Source: Caulobacter sp. (GTDB taxonomy: Bacteria > Pseudomonadota > Alphaproteobacteria > Caulobacterales > Caulobacteraceae). Taken from it: a DNA stretch of 64,000 bases. Of this stretch, positions 26,151 through 34,960 are shown one piece after another. Each line of letters begins with the position of its first letter. Position 1 is the stretch's first letter. Both the position numbers and the translations under genes were made by a program. Under the pieces are notes generated by a model that was not told the DNA's origin, ran no database searches, and was given only the letters and a program-made list of their open reading frames with translations. The stretch covers positions 82,398 through 146,397 of the forward strand of contig JAGHZU010000008.1 in the NCBI GenBank assembly GCA_017745235.1, written 5' to 3'.

Positions 26151-26516
26151 ATGAAGCCCGTCTTCGAGATCACGAAGGCCGCGTTCTTCGACGCGGCCCA
26201 TTACATCGAGCAAGGTCCGTCGGACCATCGCTACCGCAAGCTTCACGGCCACTCCTTCCGGGTGGAGGCCAGCGTGAAGGGCGAGATGCAGGACGCGGGC
26301 TGGGTGGCCGACCTGGAGAGCCTGGACGTGGCGCTCAAGTCCGTCGCGGCCGAGCTGGACCATGGCCTGCTCAACGACCGTCCGGGCCTGGAAAGCCCCA
26401 CGCTCGAGCGCATCTGCCTCTATTTCGCCGAGCGCCTGAAGCCGCAGTTCCCGGGCCTGTCGCGCGTGGTGCTGTCGCGCCCGACGATCGGCGAAAGCTG
26501 CGCGCTGACGCTGTAG
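26151..26516 (+). CDS. queD: QueD-like 6-carboxytetrahydropterin synthase
   Basis: 121 residues, normal length. QueD makes 6-carboxytetrahydropterin from dihydroneopterin triphosphate. Zinc-binding histidines are H17 (FDAAH) and H32/H34 (HGH), and ELDHGLLN is conserved. In the usual CxxxHGH motif the catalytic cysteine position is tyrosine here (Y28 in DHRYRKLHGHSF). Either the function is kept by another residue or the protein has diverged, but its place after queC and queE supports the queuosine pathway. Confidence 0.88.
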   Translation: MKPVFEITKAAFFDAAHYIEQGPSDHRYRKLHGHSFRVEASVKGEMQDAGWVADLESLDVALKSVAAELDHGLLNDRPGLESPTLERICLYFAERLKPQFPGLSRVVLSRPTIGESCALTL

Positions 26517-26623
26517 GCGGCGTTCCGCGCCGTTCCGCGGCGCCTTCTGGAAAACGCCGGTCTTCCAACCGGCTGCGCGGCGCCCTATCTCTGCCCGGCC
26601 GATGACCCAGGGGAAGGCCGCGA

Positions 26624-26995
26624 ATGCTCTACATGCTGCTGTGCTACAACAACGAGGAACAGGTCATGGCCTGGACCCAGGAGCAGGACGACGCGGTGAT
26701 GGAGCGCCTGTCGGCGGTCCATGAGCGGCTGAACGCCCAGGGCAAGCTGGGCCCCTCGGCGCGGCTCCAGGGCACGGCCTCGGCCAAGACCCTGGTCAAG
26801 GCCGACCCGCCCTTCGTCACCGACGGTCCTTATGCCGAGACCAAGGAGCAGTTCCTGGGCTTCTACGTGATCGACGTGGCCGACATGGACGAGGCCCTGG
26901 ACGTCGCCCGCCAGCTGGGTGAGGCCAACCCCACGGGCGCCTACGAGATCCGGCCGATGCGGCTGTACCAGCCCGGCGTGGCGCTGGCGGGCTGA
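26624..26995 (+). CDS. YCII-related (DGPF-domain) protein
   Basis: 123 residues of ferredoxin-like alpha/beta fold. FVTDGPYAETKEQFLGFYVIDV is the signature of the YCII/DGPF family. Such proteins are often encoded beside ECF sigma factors, but none is present here. Biochemical function is unknown. GGGGAAGG lies 5 bases before the ATG. It converges on the DUF1349 gene with a shared hairpin between them. Confidence 0.9.
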   Translation: MLYMLLCYNNEEQVMAWTQEQDDAVMERLSAVHERLNAQGKLGPSARLQGTASAKTLVKADPPFVTDGPYAETKEQFLGFYVIDVADMDEALDVARQLGEANPTGAYEIRPMRLYQPGVALAG

Positions 26996-27023
26996 ACGCG
27001 CTTCCAAAGTTCCTGGCGTCTCC

Positions 27024-27061
27024 AAAAAGACCCGCCGCCCCGGTCCAGGCCAGGGCGGCGG
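27024..27061 (-). terminator. Terminator between convergent YCII and DUF1349 genes
   Basis: CCGCCGCCC (27032-27040) pairs with GGGCGGCGG (27053-27061). On the minus strand it is followed by GTCTTTTTGG, a five-T tract, so it terminates the DUF1349 transcript; it may also stop YCII transcripts from the other side. Confidence 0.8.
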
Positions 27062-27075
27062 CAGGGAGGGTTGGG

Positions 27076-27762
27076 TCAGGTGAGGTCGTGCAGGTCCTTG
27101 CCCAGGGGTGGGCTCAGGCGGAAGTCCGTGAACAGCACCTTCAGGCCGGCGCGCTCGGGCGTGCAGGTCATCGGTCCCACCAGATAGGACGAGGCGACCG
27201 GGAACGGCGCCAGGCGCACCAGCGGCCAGGTCTTGCCGTCGGCCGAGACCTGCAGGCGCAGCACGCCCTTGGCCACGGTGGCGCGCATCCAGAAGTCCTT
27301 GGGATCGGCCTCGTAGGGGCCCGTTGCCCAGTCCGACTTGCCGTCGGTCAGCACGCTGGACAGCATGGCCCGGCCGTCCGACAGCTCGATGCCGGCCTTC
27401 ACCCAGCGCTGCTCGTCCAGGCGCACCATGATCCCCGCCTGGTCATAGAGCTTGTCGTAGTCGCCGCGGATGCGCAGTTGGGCGGTGAAGGCGTCGGCGG
27501 TCCGAACGCCCAGGAAGTGGCCGCTGTCGCGGGTGAAACCATAGTGGGTCTCGCGCCAGAAGTCGGTCCCGTTGTCGGTGACGGCCTCGATCCCGCCGTC
27601 TGCCGCGCGCCAGGTCTTGGGCGCGTTCAGCCAGGTCCCGCCCGACAGGCTGGTGACCAGCGGCTGGGGCGCGGCGGCGGCGGCCCGCGCCAGGACGGGC
27701 GCGGCCAGGGCGGCGGCGCCCAGGCCCATCACCATACGGCGCGGCGGATGTTGCAGGCTCAT
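27076..27762 (-). CDS. Exported DUF1349 protein (concanavalin-like fold)
   Basis: 228 residues. The N-terminus PPRRMVMGLGAAALAAPVLA is a signal peptide with twin arginines, possibly Tat-dependent. The rest matches DUF1349, a beta-sandwich of the concanavalin A-like type (DFWRETHYGF, GDYDKLYDQAGIMVRLDEQRWVKAGIE, FTDFRLSPP). Family members are often linked to carbohydrate binding or processing, but the activity is not established. It is divergent from a TetR gene and could be its target. Confidence 0.85.
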   Translation of the reverse strand: MSLQHPPRRMVMGLGAAALAAPVLARAAAAAPQPLVTSLSGGTWLNAPKTWRAADGGIEAVTDNGTDFWRETHYGFTRDSGHFLGVRTADAFTAQLRIRGDYDKLYDQAGIMVRLDEQRWVKAGIELSDGRAMLSSVLTDGKSDWATGPYEADPKDFWMRATVAKGVLRLQVSADGKTWPLVRLAPFPVASSYLVGPMTCTPERAGLKVLFTDFRLSPPLGKDLHDLT

Positions 27763-27844
27763 GAACGGTCTCCAAGGCGGCGCGCCGGTTTGGCCGCGAC
27801 CGCGATTCCTGTGATGGTGCTGATCGACGAGACGTCGGACGGCG

Positions 27845-27866
27845 CTATGTGTACAAATGTACATAG
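27845..27866. promoter_or_regulatory. Candidate operator of the TetR-ASCH genes
   Basis: CTATGT (27845-27850) and ACATAG (27861-27866) form a 6-bp dyad with a 10-base spacer. Inside, the palindrome TGTACA occurs twice (27850-27855 and 27858-27863). It lies 33 bases before the TetR start in the gap to the divergent DUF1349 gene, as expected for an autoregulatory site. Confidence 0.55.
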
Positions 27867-27899
27867 AGTCGGCAAGAGGCGTTCGCGCAAGGAAAAGAC

Positions 27900-28460
27900 G
27901 TGTCTCCACCCAGCCCTCCACCCGGCAAGCGCAGGACCGATCCCGAGCGCCGCCAGCGCATCATCGACGTGACGCTGGAGGTCGTGGCCCAGCACGGCGT
28001 GGCCGGAGCCACCCACCGCCGGATCGCGGCCGCCGCCGACGTGCCCCTGGGCTCGATGACCTACCACTTCGCCGGCATGGACGAGCTGTTGGCCCTGGCC
28101 TTCACCCAGCTGGCGCAGAAGGCCTCGGCCGAGTTCCGTGCGGGGCTGGACCGGGTCGAGACGCGCGAGGAGGCCATCGCGGCGGTGGTCGACATCATCG
28201 CCGGCGACGTCTGGGCCCAGCCGGCCACGCTGCTGCTCAGCTACGAGCTTTACGCCTTCGCGGCCCGCAATCCCGACCTGCAGGCGGTGATGCGCGGCTG
28301 GATGGCCGCCAGCCGCCAGGCTCTGGGCCGCTGGTTCGACCCCCTGACCGCCCGCGCGCTGGACGCCTTGGTCGAGGGGATCGGCATCCACAATTCGATC
28401 GACCGCGAGCCGCTGGACCGGGCCGCGATCGAGGAGATCGTGCGCAGGGTGGCGACATGA
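27900..28460 (+). CDS. TetR-family transcriptional regulator
   Basis: 186 residues from a GTG with AAGGAAAA upstream. The helix-turn-helix is RQRIIDVTLEVVAQHGVAGATHRRIAAAADVPLGSMTYHF, and the C-terminal domain is of the TetR_C type with a WMAASRQALGRWFDPL helix. It overlaps the ASCH gene by ATGA. The dyad at 27845-27866 is the likely operator. Regulated genes may include the ASCH gene and the divergent DUF1349 gene. Confidence 0.92.
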   Translation: MSPPSPPPGKRRTDPERRQRIIDVTLEVVAQHGVAGATHRRIAAAADVPLGSMTYHFAGMDELLALAFTQLAQKASAEFRAGLDRVETREEAIAAVVDIIAGDVWAQPATLLLSYELYAFAARNPDLQAVMRGWMAASRQALGRWFDPLTARALDALVEGIGIHNSIDREPLDRAAIEEIVRRVAT

Positions 28461-28849
28461 GCATGAGCCACGACATCGACCTTTCCGCCCTGGAGCGGTT
28501 CAGCTTCGGCGACGGCGAGGGCCTGGCCGACGAGCTGCTGGACCTGGTGCTGGCGGGCCGCAAGACGGCCACTTGCTGGAGCTGGAACGAGGTCTGCGAG
28601 ACTCACGTGGGCAAGCGGATGATCGCCTGCGACGGCCGGGGCGTGCCGCGCGCGGTGATCGAGACCGTCAGCCTGGAGGCCCGGCCCTTCGACCGGGTCG
28701 ACGAGGCCTTCGCCCGGCTGGAGGGCGAGGGCGACCTGACCCTGGCCTGGTGGCGGCAGGCCCACCGCGACTACTTCACCCGCAACGGCGGCTTCGCCCC
28801 GGACATGATGCTGTGGCTGGAGGTGTTCCAGGTGGTGGCGCGGCTCTAA
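28457..28849 (+). CDS. ASCH-domain protein
   Basis: 130 residues. LAGRKTATCWSWNE, RMIACDGRGVPRAVIETVSLEARPF and the tail MMLWLEVFQVV match the ASCH fold, a PUA-like beta-barrel that binds RNA; one characterised E. coli member (YqfB) hydrolyses N4-acetylcytidine. Start and TetR stop overlap by ATGA, implying coupled translation. Substrate is inferred only from the family. Confidence 0.88.
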   Translation: MSMSHDIDLSALERFSFGDGEGLADELLDLVLAGRKTATCWSWNEVCETHVGKRMIACDGRGVPRAVIETVSLEARPFDRVDEAFARLEGEGDLTLAWWRQAHRDYFTRNGGFAPDMMLWLEVFQVVARL

Positions 28850-28941
28850 GCCGACGCCCCCATCTCCGCCGAACCGCAAGATCGGTCGAGCGCGATCCGG
28901 CGGCGTACGACTATCTGGCGCCACCACGGAGACGGGAGACG

Positions 28942-29826
28942 ATGAAGGCGGCGCTTCGAAACTATCGGGCCCGGATGCAGCGGGTGCTGGACCATATCGA
29001 CCAGCGCCTGGACGGCGAGCTGGACCTGGGGACGCTGGCCCGCGTGGCCGCCTTCTCCAAGTTCCACTTCCACCGCCAGTTCACGGCGACCTTCGGGGTG
29101 TCCGTGCACAGCTACGTCCAGCTGGCGCGCCTCAAGCGCGCCTCGCAGCGCCTGGCCTCCAACGCGGCCAGGAGCGTGACCGACATTGCGATGGAGGCCG
29201 GCTACGACGCGCCGGACGCCTTTGCCCGCGCCTTCCGGCGGCGGTTCGGCCAGTCGCCTTCGTCCTTCCGAAAATCGCCCGACTGGGCGCCGTGGCTTGC
29301 GGCCTTCGGGCCCTTGGACAACGCCAGGAGCAAGCTGATGCCGATCACCTACACCCTCGACGACGTGATGATCCGCGACACCCTTCCAACGCCGGTGGCG
29401 GTGCTGGAGCACCGGGGCGACCGGGCCGGGCTGGACGCCACGATCCAGCGCTTCATTGAGTGGCGCAAGGCCGCCGGCCTGTCGCCCCAGACCAGCGCGA
29501 CCTTCAACATCTTCCGCTCCGAGCGGATCCCCGAGAACCCCGACGACTACAGCATGGACCTGTGCGTGGGGACCGACCTGCCCATCGCCCCCGACGATCC
29601 GGTGATGAAGGCCGGCGTCATCCCCGGCGGGCGCTGCGCGGTGCTGCGGGTGGCGCACGACACCCACAACCTGGAGCCCGCCGCGCTCTATCTCTACCGC
29701 GACTGGCTGCCGGCGAGCGGCGAAGAGGCGCGGGATTACCCGATCTACTGCCGGCGCCACTTCTCGTTCCCCCCGGACGCGGAGGCGCACGTGGTGGTCG
29801 CCGAACTGTTCCTGCCGCTGAAATAG
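28942..29826 (+). CDS. AraC-family regulator with GyrI-like effector domain
   Basis: 294 residues from an ATG preceded by CGGGAGA. Two helix-turn-helix motifs at the N-terminus (LDLGTLARVAAFSKFHFHRQFTATFG and VTDIAMEAGYDAPDAFARAFRRRFGQSPSSFR) are followed by a GyrI-like/SOUL-type small-molecule binding domain (about 130-294). This Rob/SoxS-like order is common in regulators that sense drugs or lipophilic cations. No efflux gene is next to it. Confidence 0.93.
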   Translation: MKAALRNYRARMQRVLDHIDQRLDGELDLGTLARVAAFSKFHFHRQFTATFGVSVHSYVQLARLKRASQRLASNAARSVTDIAMEAGYDAPDAFARAFRRRFGQSPSSFRKSPDWAPWLAAFGPLDNARSKLMPITYTLDDVMIRDTLPTPVAVLEHRGDRAGLDATIQRFIEWRKAAGLSPQTSATFNIFRSERIPENPDDYSMDLCVGTDLPIAPDDPVMKAGVIPGGRCAVLRVAHDTHNLEPAALYLYRDWLPASGEEARDYPIYCRRHFSFPPDAEAHVVVAELFLPLK

Positions 29827-29841
29827 GTTTGGCCGAGGGGC

Positions 29842-30072
29842 TCAGGCCCCCTGCCGACGCTTCCATTCGCGGAATTCGCGCTGTTCGCGGTCCTTCTTGC
29901 TCTCGCCCGGGACCACGGCCTTGCCGGTGGCGACCACGGCCTTGCCGGCGGTTCCGACGACCGCGCCGGTGGCGCCCACCACGGCGCCGCCGGCAGCGAC
30001 CGCCAGGCAGCCCTGGGTGGAAACGGCGATCCCCATCAGGACGAGGGCGAAGGCGAAGGAAGCAGGACGCAT
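29842..30072 (-). CDS. Small lipoprotein with glycine/alanine-rich core
   Basis: 76 residues from the ATG at 30072; a GTG at 30084 is an alternative and neither has a clear ribosome site. The signal sequence ends in VSTQGC, a lipobox-like site with the cysteine at 22. A VxxAGGAVVGATGAVVGTAGKAVVATGKAVV segment resembles a glycine zipper, and the last 20 residues are strongly charged (KKDREQREFREWKRR). Function unknown. Confidence 0.7.
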   Translation of the reverse strand: MRPASFAFALVLMGIAVSTQGCLAVAAGGAVVGATGAVVGTAGKAVVATGKAVVPGESKKDREQREFREWKRRQGA

Positions 30073-30166
30073 GGGGAGGCTCACAAGGACCGACGTTCGC
30101 TTCTACCGGCAGGCCGGCCCGCGGTCGCCGCGTCGGATGGCCGCTGTCGGCGACCCGACCATGGCC

Positions 30167-30664
30167 TCAGCACGCGGCGTCGCCCGCCCGTCGCCAGGGG
30201 CCCTCGAAGCCGGGCTCGGCCCGCCGCCGGCGTTCGGGGCCGAAATAGTCCGGGCAGCGGACGAAGGGGCGGGGCTGCTCAATCACCAGGGTCAGCCGAT
30301 GGATCAATCCCCCGGCCGTGACCGGCTTGGCCAGGAACTCGTTGACCCCCGCGTCGCGCGCGTCGCGCACCCGGCGCTGGGTGGAATGGCCGGTCACCAT
30401 CACCACCGGCAGGAAGGGGTTGGGACTGTCGGGCGAGTTGCGCAGCAGGCGGACGAAATCGATGCCGTCCAGCGGGCCCATCGTCAGGTCGGTGATGACG
30501 ATGTCGATCTCGCGTTCGCGCAGCACCTGCAGCGCCTCGGCGCCGTCCAGGGCCTCGGACACATGCTTGACGCCGATGGCCCGCAGGATCTCGGTCAGCA
30601 GCATGCGCATGTGCTGGTTGTCGTCGACCAGAAGGATCTTCAGAAGATCGAAGCGCAACGCCAT
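30167..30664 (-). CDS. Single-domain response regulator with basic C-terminal tail
   Basis: 165 residues. A CheY-like receiver: LLVDDNQHMRM for the acidic pocket, phospho-acceptor in IVITDLTMGPLDG, threonine in VMVTGHS, lysine in FLAKPV. A 40-residue tail (PRPFVRCPDYFGPERRRRAEPGFEGPWRR) is arginine-rich and shared with a family of alphaproteobacterial receivers. There is no output domain, so it acts by protein contact. No kinase is adjacent. Confidence 0.9.
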   Translation of the reverse strand: MALRFDLLKILLVDDNQHMRMLLTEILRAIGVKHVSEALDGAEALQVLREREIDIVITDLTMGPLDGIDFVRLLRNSPDSPNPFLPVVMVTGHSTQRRVRDARDAGVNEFLAKPVTAGGLIHRLTLVIEQPRPFVRCPDYFGPERRRRAEPGFEGPWRRAGDAAC

Positions 30665-30986
30665 CCCGGTCGGCAGAGGGGCGCGCCGTTCGCGTCCCCA
30701 TGGGGCGCGGACGTTTCCTTCGGTCCGCGCGACGGAAACATTACGAGTGCGCGATCGAGGGCGTCAACGGTCGATGGGGAAAAAGCCCTGTAATTTCAGT
30801 GCTCCCGGTGTCAGGTCGGCGGCGATCGAGTGGGCGGCGGCCGGCCGGGCGTGAGCCGATGAGTCCTGCAATCCAGGACAGCAAGAACCAGGTTTCCAGT
30901 TCCGCTTGTTAAAATCTTGTCAATACATGAATGCGGAACGAGTTCAGCCCTTCGAGTGTTCATGCGGCGAAGGGATTGTTTTTCAG
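30665..30986. other. Intergenic region without a recognised gene
   Basis: 322 bases between the divergent receiver gene and a small hypothetical gene. Composition turns AT-richer around 30900-30980 (a TTAAAAT run and TTGTTTTT), so promoters probably lie there, but no clear -35/-10 pair or strong repeat was seen. An open frame runs through 30927-30986, but its third-base use is not like coding sequence. Confidence 0.5.
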
Positions 30987-31211
30987 ATGTCCAGTCGCGA
31001 GGAGCTCATAAGAAACGAGGCCTTGGCCCTGTGGCGTCAACTGCGCGCCGAGCCGGCGCCGGACGTCGATGGCCACCAGTTGCTGGAGCTTCTCTTCCGC
31101 GGCCTGGCTCCCGGCGACTACGACCGCGTGCATTCCCCGTTTCTGCGCTCGACCATGATCATGCGCCCCGAAGAGTGGCCCGAGGCCCGCCCCGAAGTGC
31201 GCAAGGGGTAG
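30987..31211 (+). CDS. Small hypothetical protein
   Basis: 74 residues, not recognised. Starts at MSSREELIRNEALALWRQL; an upstream ATG (30927) would add residues with poor codon use and is not favoured. It is acidic with two predicted helices and a conserved-looking LLELLFRGLAPGDYDRVHSPFLRSTMIMRPEEWPE region. No signal peptide or cysteine pair. It stands alone 137 bases before a transporter gene. Confidence 0.55.
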   Translation: MSSREELIRNEALALWRQLRAEPAPDVDGHQLLELLFRGLAPGDYDRVHSPFLRSTMIMRPEEWPEARPEVRKG

Positions 31212-31348
31212 GGAGCGGCCGATCGCCTGCGCTTCCCTGGCTTGCTTGGGGAGACGGCGTAGGAAAGCCTTGCTCCTTCCCCCGGGTTTCACCGGATTGT
31301 TAGCCTTTGCGCCCGGCCGAACATGCCCCGATGGTTTCGGAGGCGGTC

Positions 31349-32212
31349 ATGGACGCGAAACAGATGCTGCTGCTGCTGCTGACGGTCAGCCTGGCGGGGC
31401 TGGTCGTCACGGTGGGGATGAACTCGACCCGGCAGGACGTGCTCTACGTGCTGACCCGGCCCAAGCTGCTGCTGAAGGCGATCCTGGCCGTCGACATCAT
31501 TCCGCCCGCCGCGGCCATGCTGCTGATGTGGTTTCTGCCGATCGAGCCGGTGGTCAAGGCGGGCATCGTGCTGATGGCCATCGCCCCGGTGCCGCCCCTG
31601 GTGCCGGGTCAGGAACTGGGGCTGGGCGCGCGCAAGGAATACGCTTACGGCGTCTATTGCGCGCTGGCCGTGCTGACGATCGTGGTGGTGCCGATCATCT
31701 TCAACATCGCCGCCCACCTGTGGGGTCGCGACGACCATGTCGGCTTCGCCACCATCGCCCGTACGATCGCGACCGGGGTCATCCTGCCGCTGCTGATCGG
31801 CATGACCATCCGCCGCCTGTTCCCGGCGTTCGCGGCCAAGGCGGCGATCTGGGTCTACCGGCTGAGCATGCTGCTGATCGTGCTGGCGTTCCTGCCGATC
31901 ATCGCGGCCATCTGGAAGCCGCTGGTGGGGCTGATCGGCGACGGCACGCTGTTGGCCATGATCCTGGTGGTGCTCGTCACCCTGGCCGGCGGCCACCTGC
32001 TGGGCGGACCCGAGCGGGTGGACCGGGCCACGCTGGCCATCGCCGCCTCGGTCCGCCACCCCGGCATCGCCCTGATGCTGGCCAACGCCAATTTCGTCGA
32101 CCACCGGGTGACCGCCGCCGTCCTGCTGTTCATGCTGGTGGGCCTGACAGTGGGCACGATCTACAAGCAGGTCTTCAAGCATCGCGGCGCGACTGTGGCG
32201 GCGGCGTCGTAG
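31349..32212 (+). CDS. Bile acid:sodium symporter (BASS) family transporter
   Basis: 287 residues with about nine to ten membrane helices. The start at 31349 is favoured by GGAGG five bases upstream over the ATG at 31331. The helices contain VDIIPPAAAMLLMWF, PPLVPGQELGLGA and SVRHPGIALMLANANF, matching the SBF/BASS family. Members import organic acids or sterols with sodium. Substrate is not evident and no metabolic genes are linked. Confidence 0.85.
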   Translation: MDAKQMLLLLLTVSLAGLVVTVGMNSTRQDVLYVLTRPKLLLKAILAVDIIPPAAAMLLMWFLPIEPVVKAGIVLMAIAPVPPLVPGQELGLGARKEYAYGVYCALAVLTIVVVPIIFNIAAHLWGRDDHVGFATIARTIATGVILPLLIGMTIRRLFPAFAAKAAIWVYRLSMLLIVLAFLPIIAAIWKPLVGLIGDGTLLAMILVVLVTLAGGHLLGGPERVDRATLAIAASVRHPGIALMLANANFVDHRVTAAVLLFMLVGLTVGTIYKQVFKHRGATVAAAS

Positions 32213-32304
32213 AACAGGCGTCCTCCGGTTTGGGGCGTACGATGGCGCAAGCTTGACTTTAGGCGGCTTTGCCGCGAGCTATCCCGCAAGTTGTGGGGGT
32301 TTGC

Positions 32305-33510
32305 ATGAGACAGTTGCTTCGGAGCGCCTGCGCGATGATCGCGCTCGGCGGTGCATTCGTCGTCGCGCCGGCCCACGCCAGGCAGCAGGCGACGTCCTAC
32401 GGCTACGACGCCCTGGGACGGCTGACCACCGTCGCGCGCCCACATATCTCGGAGACCCGCTACGCCTACGATGCGGCTGGCAACCGAATTTCCGTCACCG
32501 TGCGGGAACTGGGGGCCTCGACAAGCGCGTCCGGTGATTTCGGCGGCGCGCATGGATATGGCGACCAAATCGGTTTTCAGCGCCTTCTTGGCGACGTGAA
32601 CGGTGATGGCCGGCAGGACATGATCGCGGTCGGGGGAAGCGCTGTTTTTGTCGCCCTGGCCCAACCCGATGGCGCGTTCGCGCCGACCATCACCGCCACG
32701 ACCCAGGTTTCACGGGCGGCGGGTTGGACGAACGCCGACCGCAACCCGATCGCGGCGGGCGACGTCGACGGCGACGGCCGCGCGGACTTGGTGATGTTCG
32801 CCGACGACGCGGTCTATATCGCCCGTGGCCAGGCTAACGGCACGTTCGGCCCCAAGACAAAGGCCATCGACGGCTATGGCGCGGTCGTCGGCGGCTGGAA
32901 CAGCCAGGACGCCGTCCCGCGACTGGTCGGCGACGTTAACGGCGATGGTCGCGCCGACATCGTCGGCCTGGCCTACGGTTCGGTCCAGGTGTCGCTGGGG
33001 CGAGCCGACGGAACGTTTGCGCCGCCGATCCAGGCGACCCTGGAAATGACCTACAACAACAGCTGGGTCAGCATGAACCGCTACCCCCGGATGCTCGCCG
33101 ACGTGAACGGCGACGGGCGGGTTGATCTGGTGGGTTTCGCCACAGACGTCGTCCAGGTGGCCCTGGGTCGCGCCGACGGGACCTTCGCCCCAGCGATCCG
33201 CACCATCGCCGAGTTCGGCGAAAGCGCTGGCGGCTGGACCACCTACGACGTCTATCCGCGCTTCGTCTCCGATATCAACGCCGACGGACGGGCTGACATC
33301 ATCGGCTTTGGCGCCGACTATGTGGTTGTCGCGTTCGGGCAGGCGGACGGGAGCTTCGCGCAGGCGTCGTCATGGGCGTCGCCGTTTGCGTCGGCCTGGG
33401 GGCTGCAGAACGCTCGTCCACGCCTGGTCGGCGACACCGACGGCGACCATCGCGCCGACCTCCTGGCGATCGACAACGACGGCGTCCACCGGCAGGCGGG
33501 CAGGCTGTAG
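32305..33510 (+). CDS. Secreted protein with RHS/YD repeats fused to FG-GAP (VCBS) repeats
   Basis: 401 residues. A signal peptide (1-25) is followed by two YD-type repeats (YGYDALGRLTT and YAYDAAGNRIS) as in RHS proteins. Six FG-GAP/VCBS blades follow, each with a calcium-loop such as DVNGDGRADIVG: GDVNGDGRQD, GDVDGDGRAD, GDVNGDGRAD, ADVNGDGRVD, SDINADGRAD and GDTDGDHRAD, spaced about 56 residues. This predicts a calcium-dependent extracellular beta-propeller with a tiny RHS remnant at its front. There is no toxin tip or secretion partner nearby. Function is unknown; adhesion or carbohydrate binding is possible. Confidence 0.85.
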   Translation: MRQLLRSACAMIALGGAFVVAPAHARQQATSYGYDALGRLTTVARPHISETRYAYDAAGNRISVTVRELGASTSASGDFGGAHGYGDQIGFQRLLGDVNGDGRQDMIAVGGSAVFVALAQPDGAFAPTITATTQVSRAAGWTNADRNPIAAGDVDGDGRADLVMFADDAVYIARGQANGTFGPKTKAIDGYGAVVGGWNSQDAVPRLVGDVNGDGRADIVGLAYGSVQVSLGRADGTFAPPIQATLEMTYNNSWVSMNRYPRMLADVNGDGRVDLVGFATDVVQVALGRADGTFAPAIRTIAEFGESAGGWTTYDVYPRFVSDINADGRADIIGFGADYVVVAFGQADGSFAQASSWASPFASAWGLQNARPRLVGDTDGDHRADLLAIDNDGVHRQAGRL

Positions 33511-33523
33511 TCGTGCGCCCCCT

Positions 33524-34633
33524 CTAGCCCGGCGCGAACACGCCGCCGCCGGTCTGGCCGCGATGGCGCAGGAAGGCGTCGGCCAGGACGCAGGCGGTCA
33601 TGGCCTCGACCACCGGCACGCCGCGGATGCCCACGCAGGGATCGTGGCGGCCCTTGGTGCGCAGGTCGACCTCCTGGCCGGCCTCGTTGAGGCTGCGGCG
33701 CGGGGTCAGGATCGAGGAGGTCGGCTTGAAGGCCACGCGGGCCGTCACGGCCTGACCGGTGGAGATGCCGCCCAGCACGCCGCCGGCGTGGTTGCTCAGG
33801 AACAGCGGCTCGCCGTCTTCGCCCAGGCGCATCTCGTCGGCGTTCTCCTCGCCGGTCAGGGCGGCGCTGGCGAAGCCTTCGCCGATCTCCACGCCCTTGG
33901 CGGCGTTGATCGACATCAGGGCGGCGGCCAGCTCGGCGTCCAGCTTGCCGTAGAGCGGCGCGCCCCAGCCGGCGGGCACGCCCACGGCCTCGACCTCGAC
34001 CACGGCGCCGGTGGAGGAGCCGGCCTTGCGGATGGTCTCCAGGTGCGCCTCCCACACCGGCACGATGGCGGCGTCGGGCGACCAGTAGGGGTTCTGCTCG
34101 GTCTGGGCCCAGTCCCAGTTCGCACGGTCGATCCGGTGCGGGCCGATCTGGACCAGGGCCGCGCGGATCGTCACGCCGGGGATCACCAGGCGGGCCACGG
34201 CGCCGGCCGCCACCCGGGCGGCGGTCTCGCGGGCCGAGCTGCGGCCGCCGCCGCGATAGTCGCGCAGGCCGTACTTGGCGAAATAGGGATAGTCGGCGTG
34301 GCCAGGGCGGAAGGCGTGGGCGATCTCGCCGTAGTCCTTGGACCGCTGGTCCGTGTTCTCGATCATCAGGCTGATCGGCGTGCCGGTGGTGCGCAGGCCG
34401 TCGGTGCGCTCGTCCTCGAACACGCCCGACAGGATGCGCACGGCGTCCGGTTCCTGGCGCTGGGTGACGAATTTGCCGGCGCCCGGCCGGCGCTTGTCGA
34501 GGAAGCCCTGGATGTGCTCGGCGCTGATGCGCAGGCCCGGAGGGCAGCCGTCGACCACGCAGCCCAGGGCCGGGCCGTGGCTTTCGCCCCAGGTGGTGAC
34601 GCGGAACAGGTGGCCGAAGGTGTTGTGCGACAT
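33524..34633 (-). CDS. aroC: Chorismate synthase
   Basis: 369 residues. It converts 5-enolpyruvylshikimate 3-phosphate to chorismate using reduced FMN, the last shikimate step. [19 protein letters not shown] is the first signature, [18 protein letters not shown] the second and [22 protein letters not shown] the third. It stands alone, convergent with the FG-GAP gene at 13 bases. Confidence 0.97.
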   Translation of the reverse strand: MSHNTFGHLFRVTTWGESHGPALGCVVDGCPPGLRISAEHIQGFLDKRRPGAGKFVTQRQEPDAVRILSGVFEDERTDGLRTTGTPISLMIENTDQRSKDYGEIAHAFRPGHADYPYFAKYGLRDYRGGGRSSARETAARVAAGAVARLVIPGVTIRAALVQIGPHRIDRANWDWAQTEQNPYWSPDAAIVPVWEAHLETIRKAGSSTGAVVEVEAVGVPAGWGAPLYGKLDAELAAALMSINAAKGVEIGEGFASAALTGEENADEMRLGEDGEPLFLSNHAGGVLGGISTGQAVTARVAFKPTSSILTPRRSLNEAGQEVDLRTKGRHDPCVGIRGVPVVEAMTACVLADAFLRHRGQTGGGVFAPG

Positions 34634-34960
34634 GGGCGCGGGTTTAGCCGAAAGGCGCCGTCATCGCAAAAGCGGGACGGTTGTTGCGCGCCTCCGCGCC
34701 GAGCCGGGGAATATCCGCCCCTGGCCTGCTTGCGGCTTCCCTCGGCCGACTTTCGCGACGGCGATTTGACCAAGGGCGTTAAGGTTGATGGATTTCCAGG
34801 CAAGCCTTGCCGATGATTTCAGCGATCCTGGCAATGGCCGTGCGGGATATTCGCGGAAGTGCGGGTTTTGTCCTGCGGGGCCTGCGGCGAACCTGACGCC
34901 GGTGTCATTCTCGTCCGTCCGGCGCGCGATTCGCGCCCGCGAGGTTTCGGGGGAAACCCA
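34634..34960. other. Divergent intergenic region, aroC to MCP-like gene
   Basis: 327 bases holding the promoters of both genes. A short frame at 34785-35021 has no ribosome site and overlaps the next gene out of frame, so it is not a gene. No clear operator or terminator was seen. Confidence 0.5.

Noticed and set aside
27857..28456. Upstream extension of the ASCH reading frame
   Set aside because: This frame runs antiparallel in composition to the TetR gene and has no ribosome site; the ATG overlapping the TetR stop is the real start.
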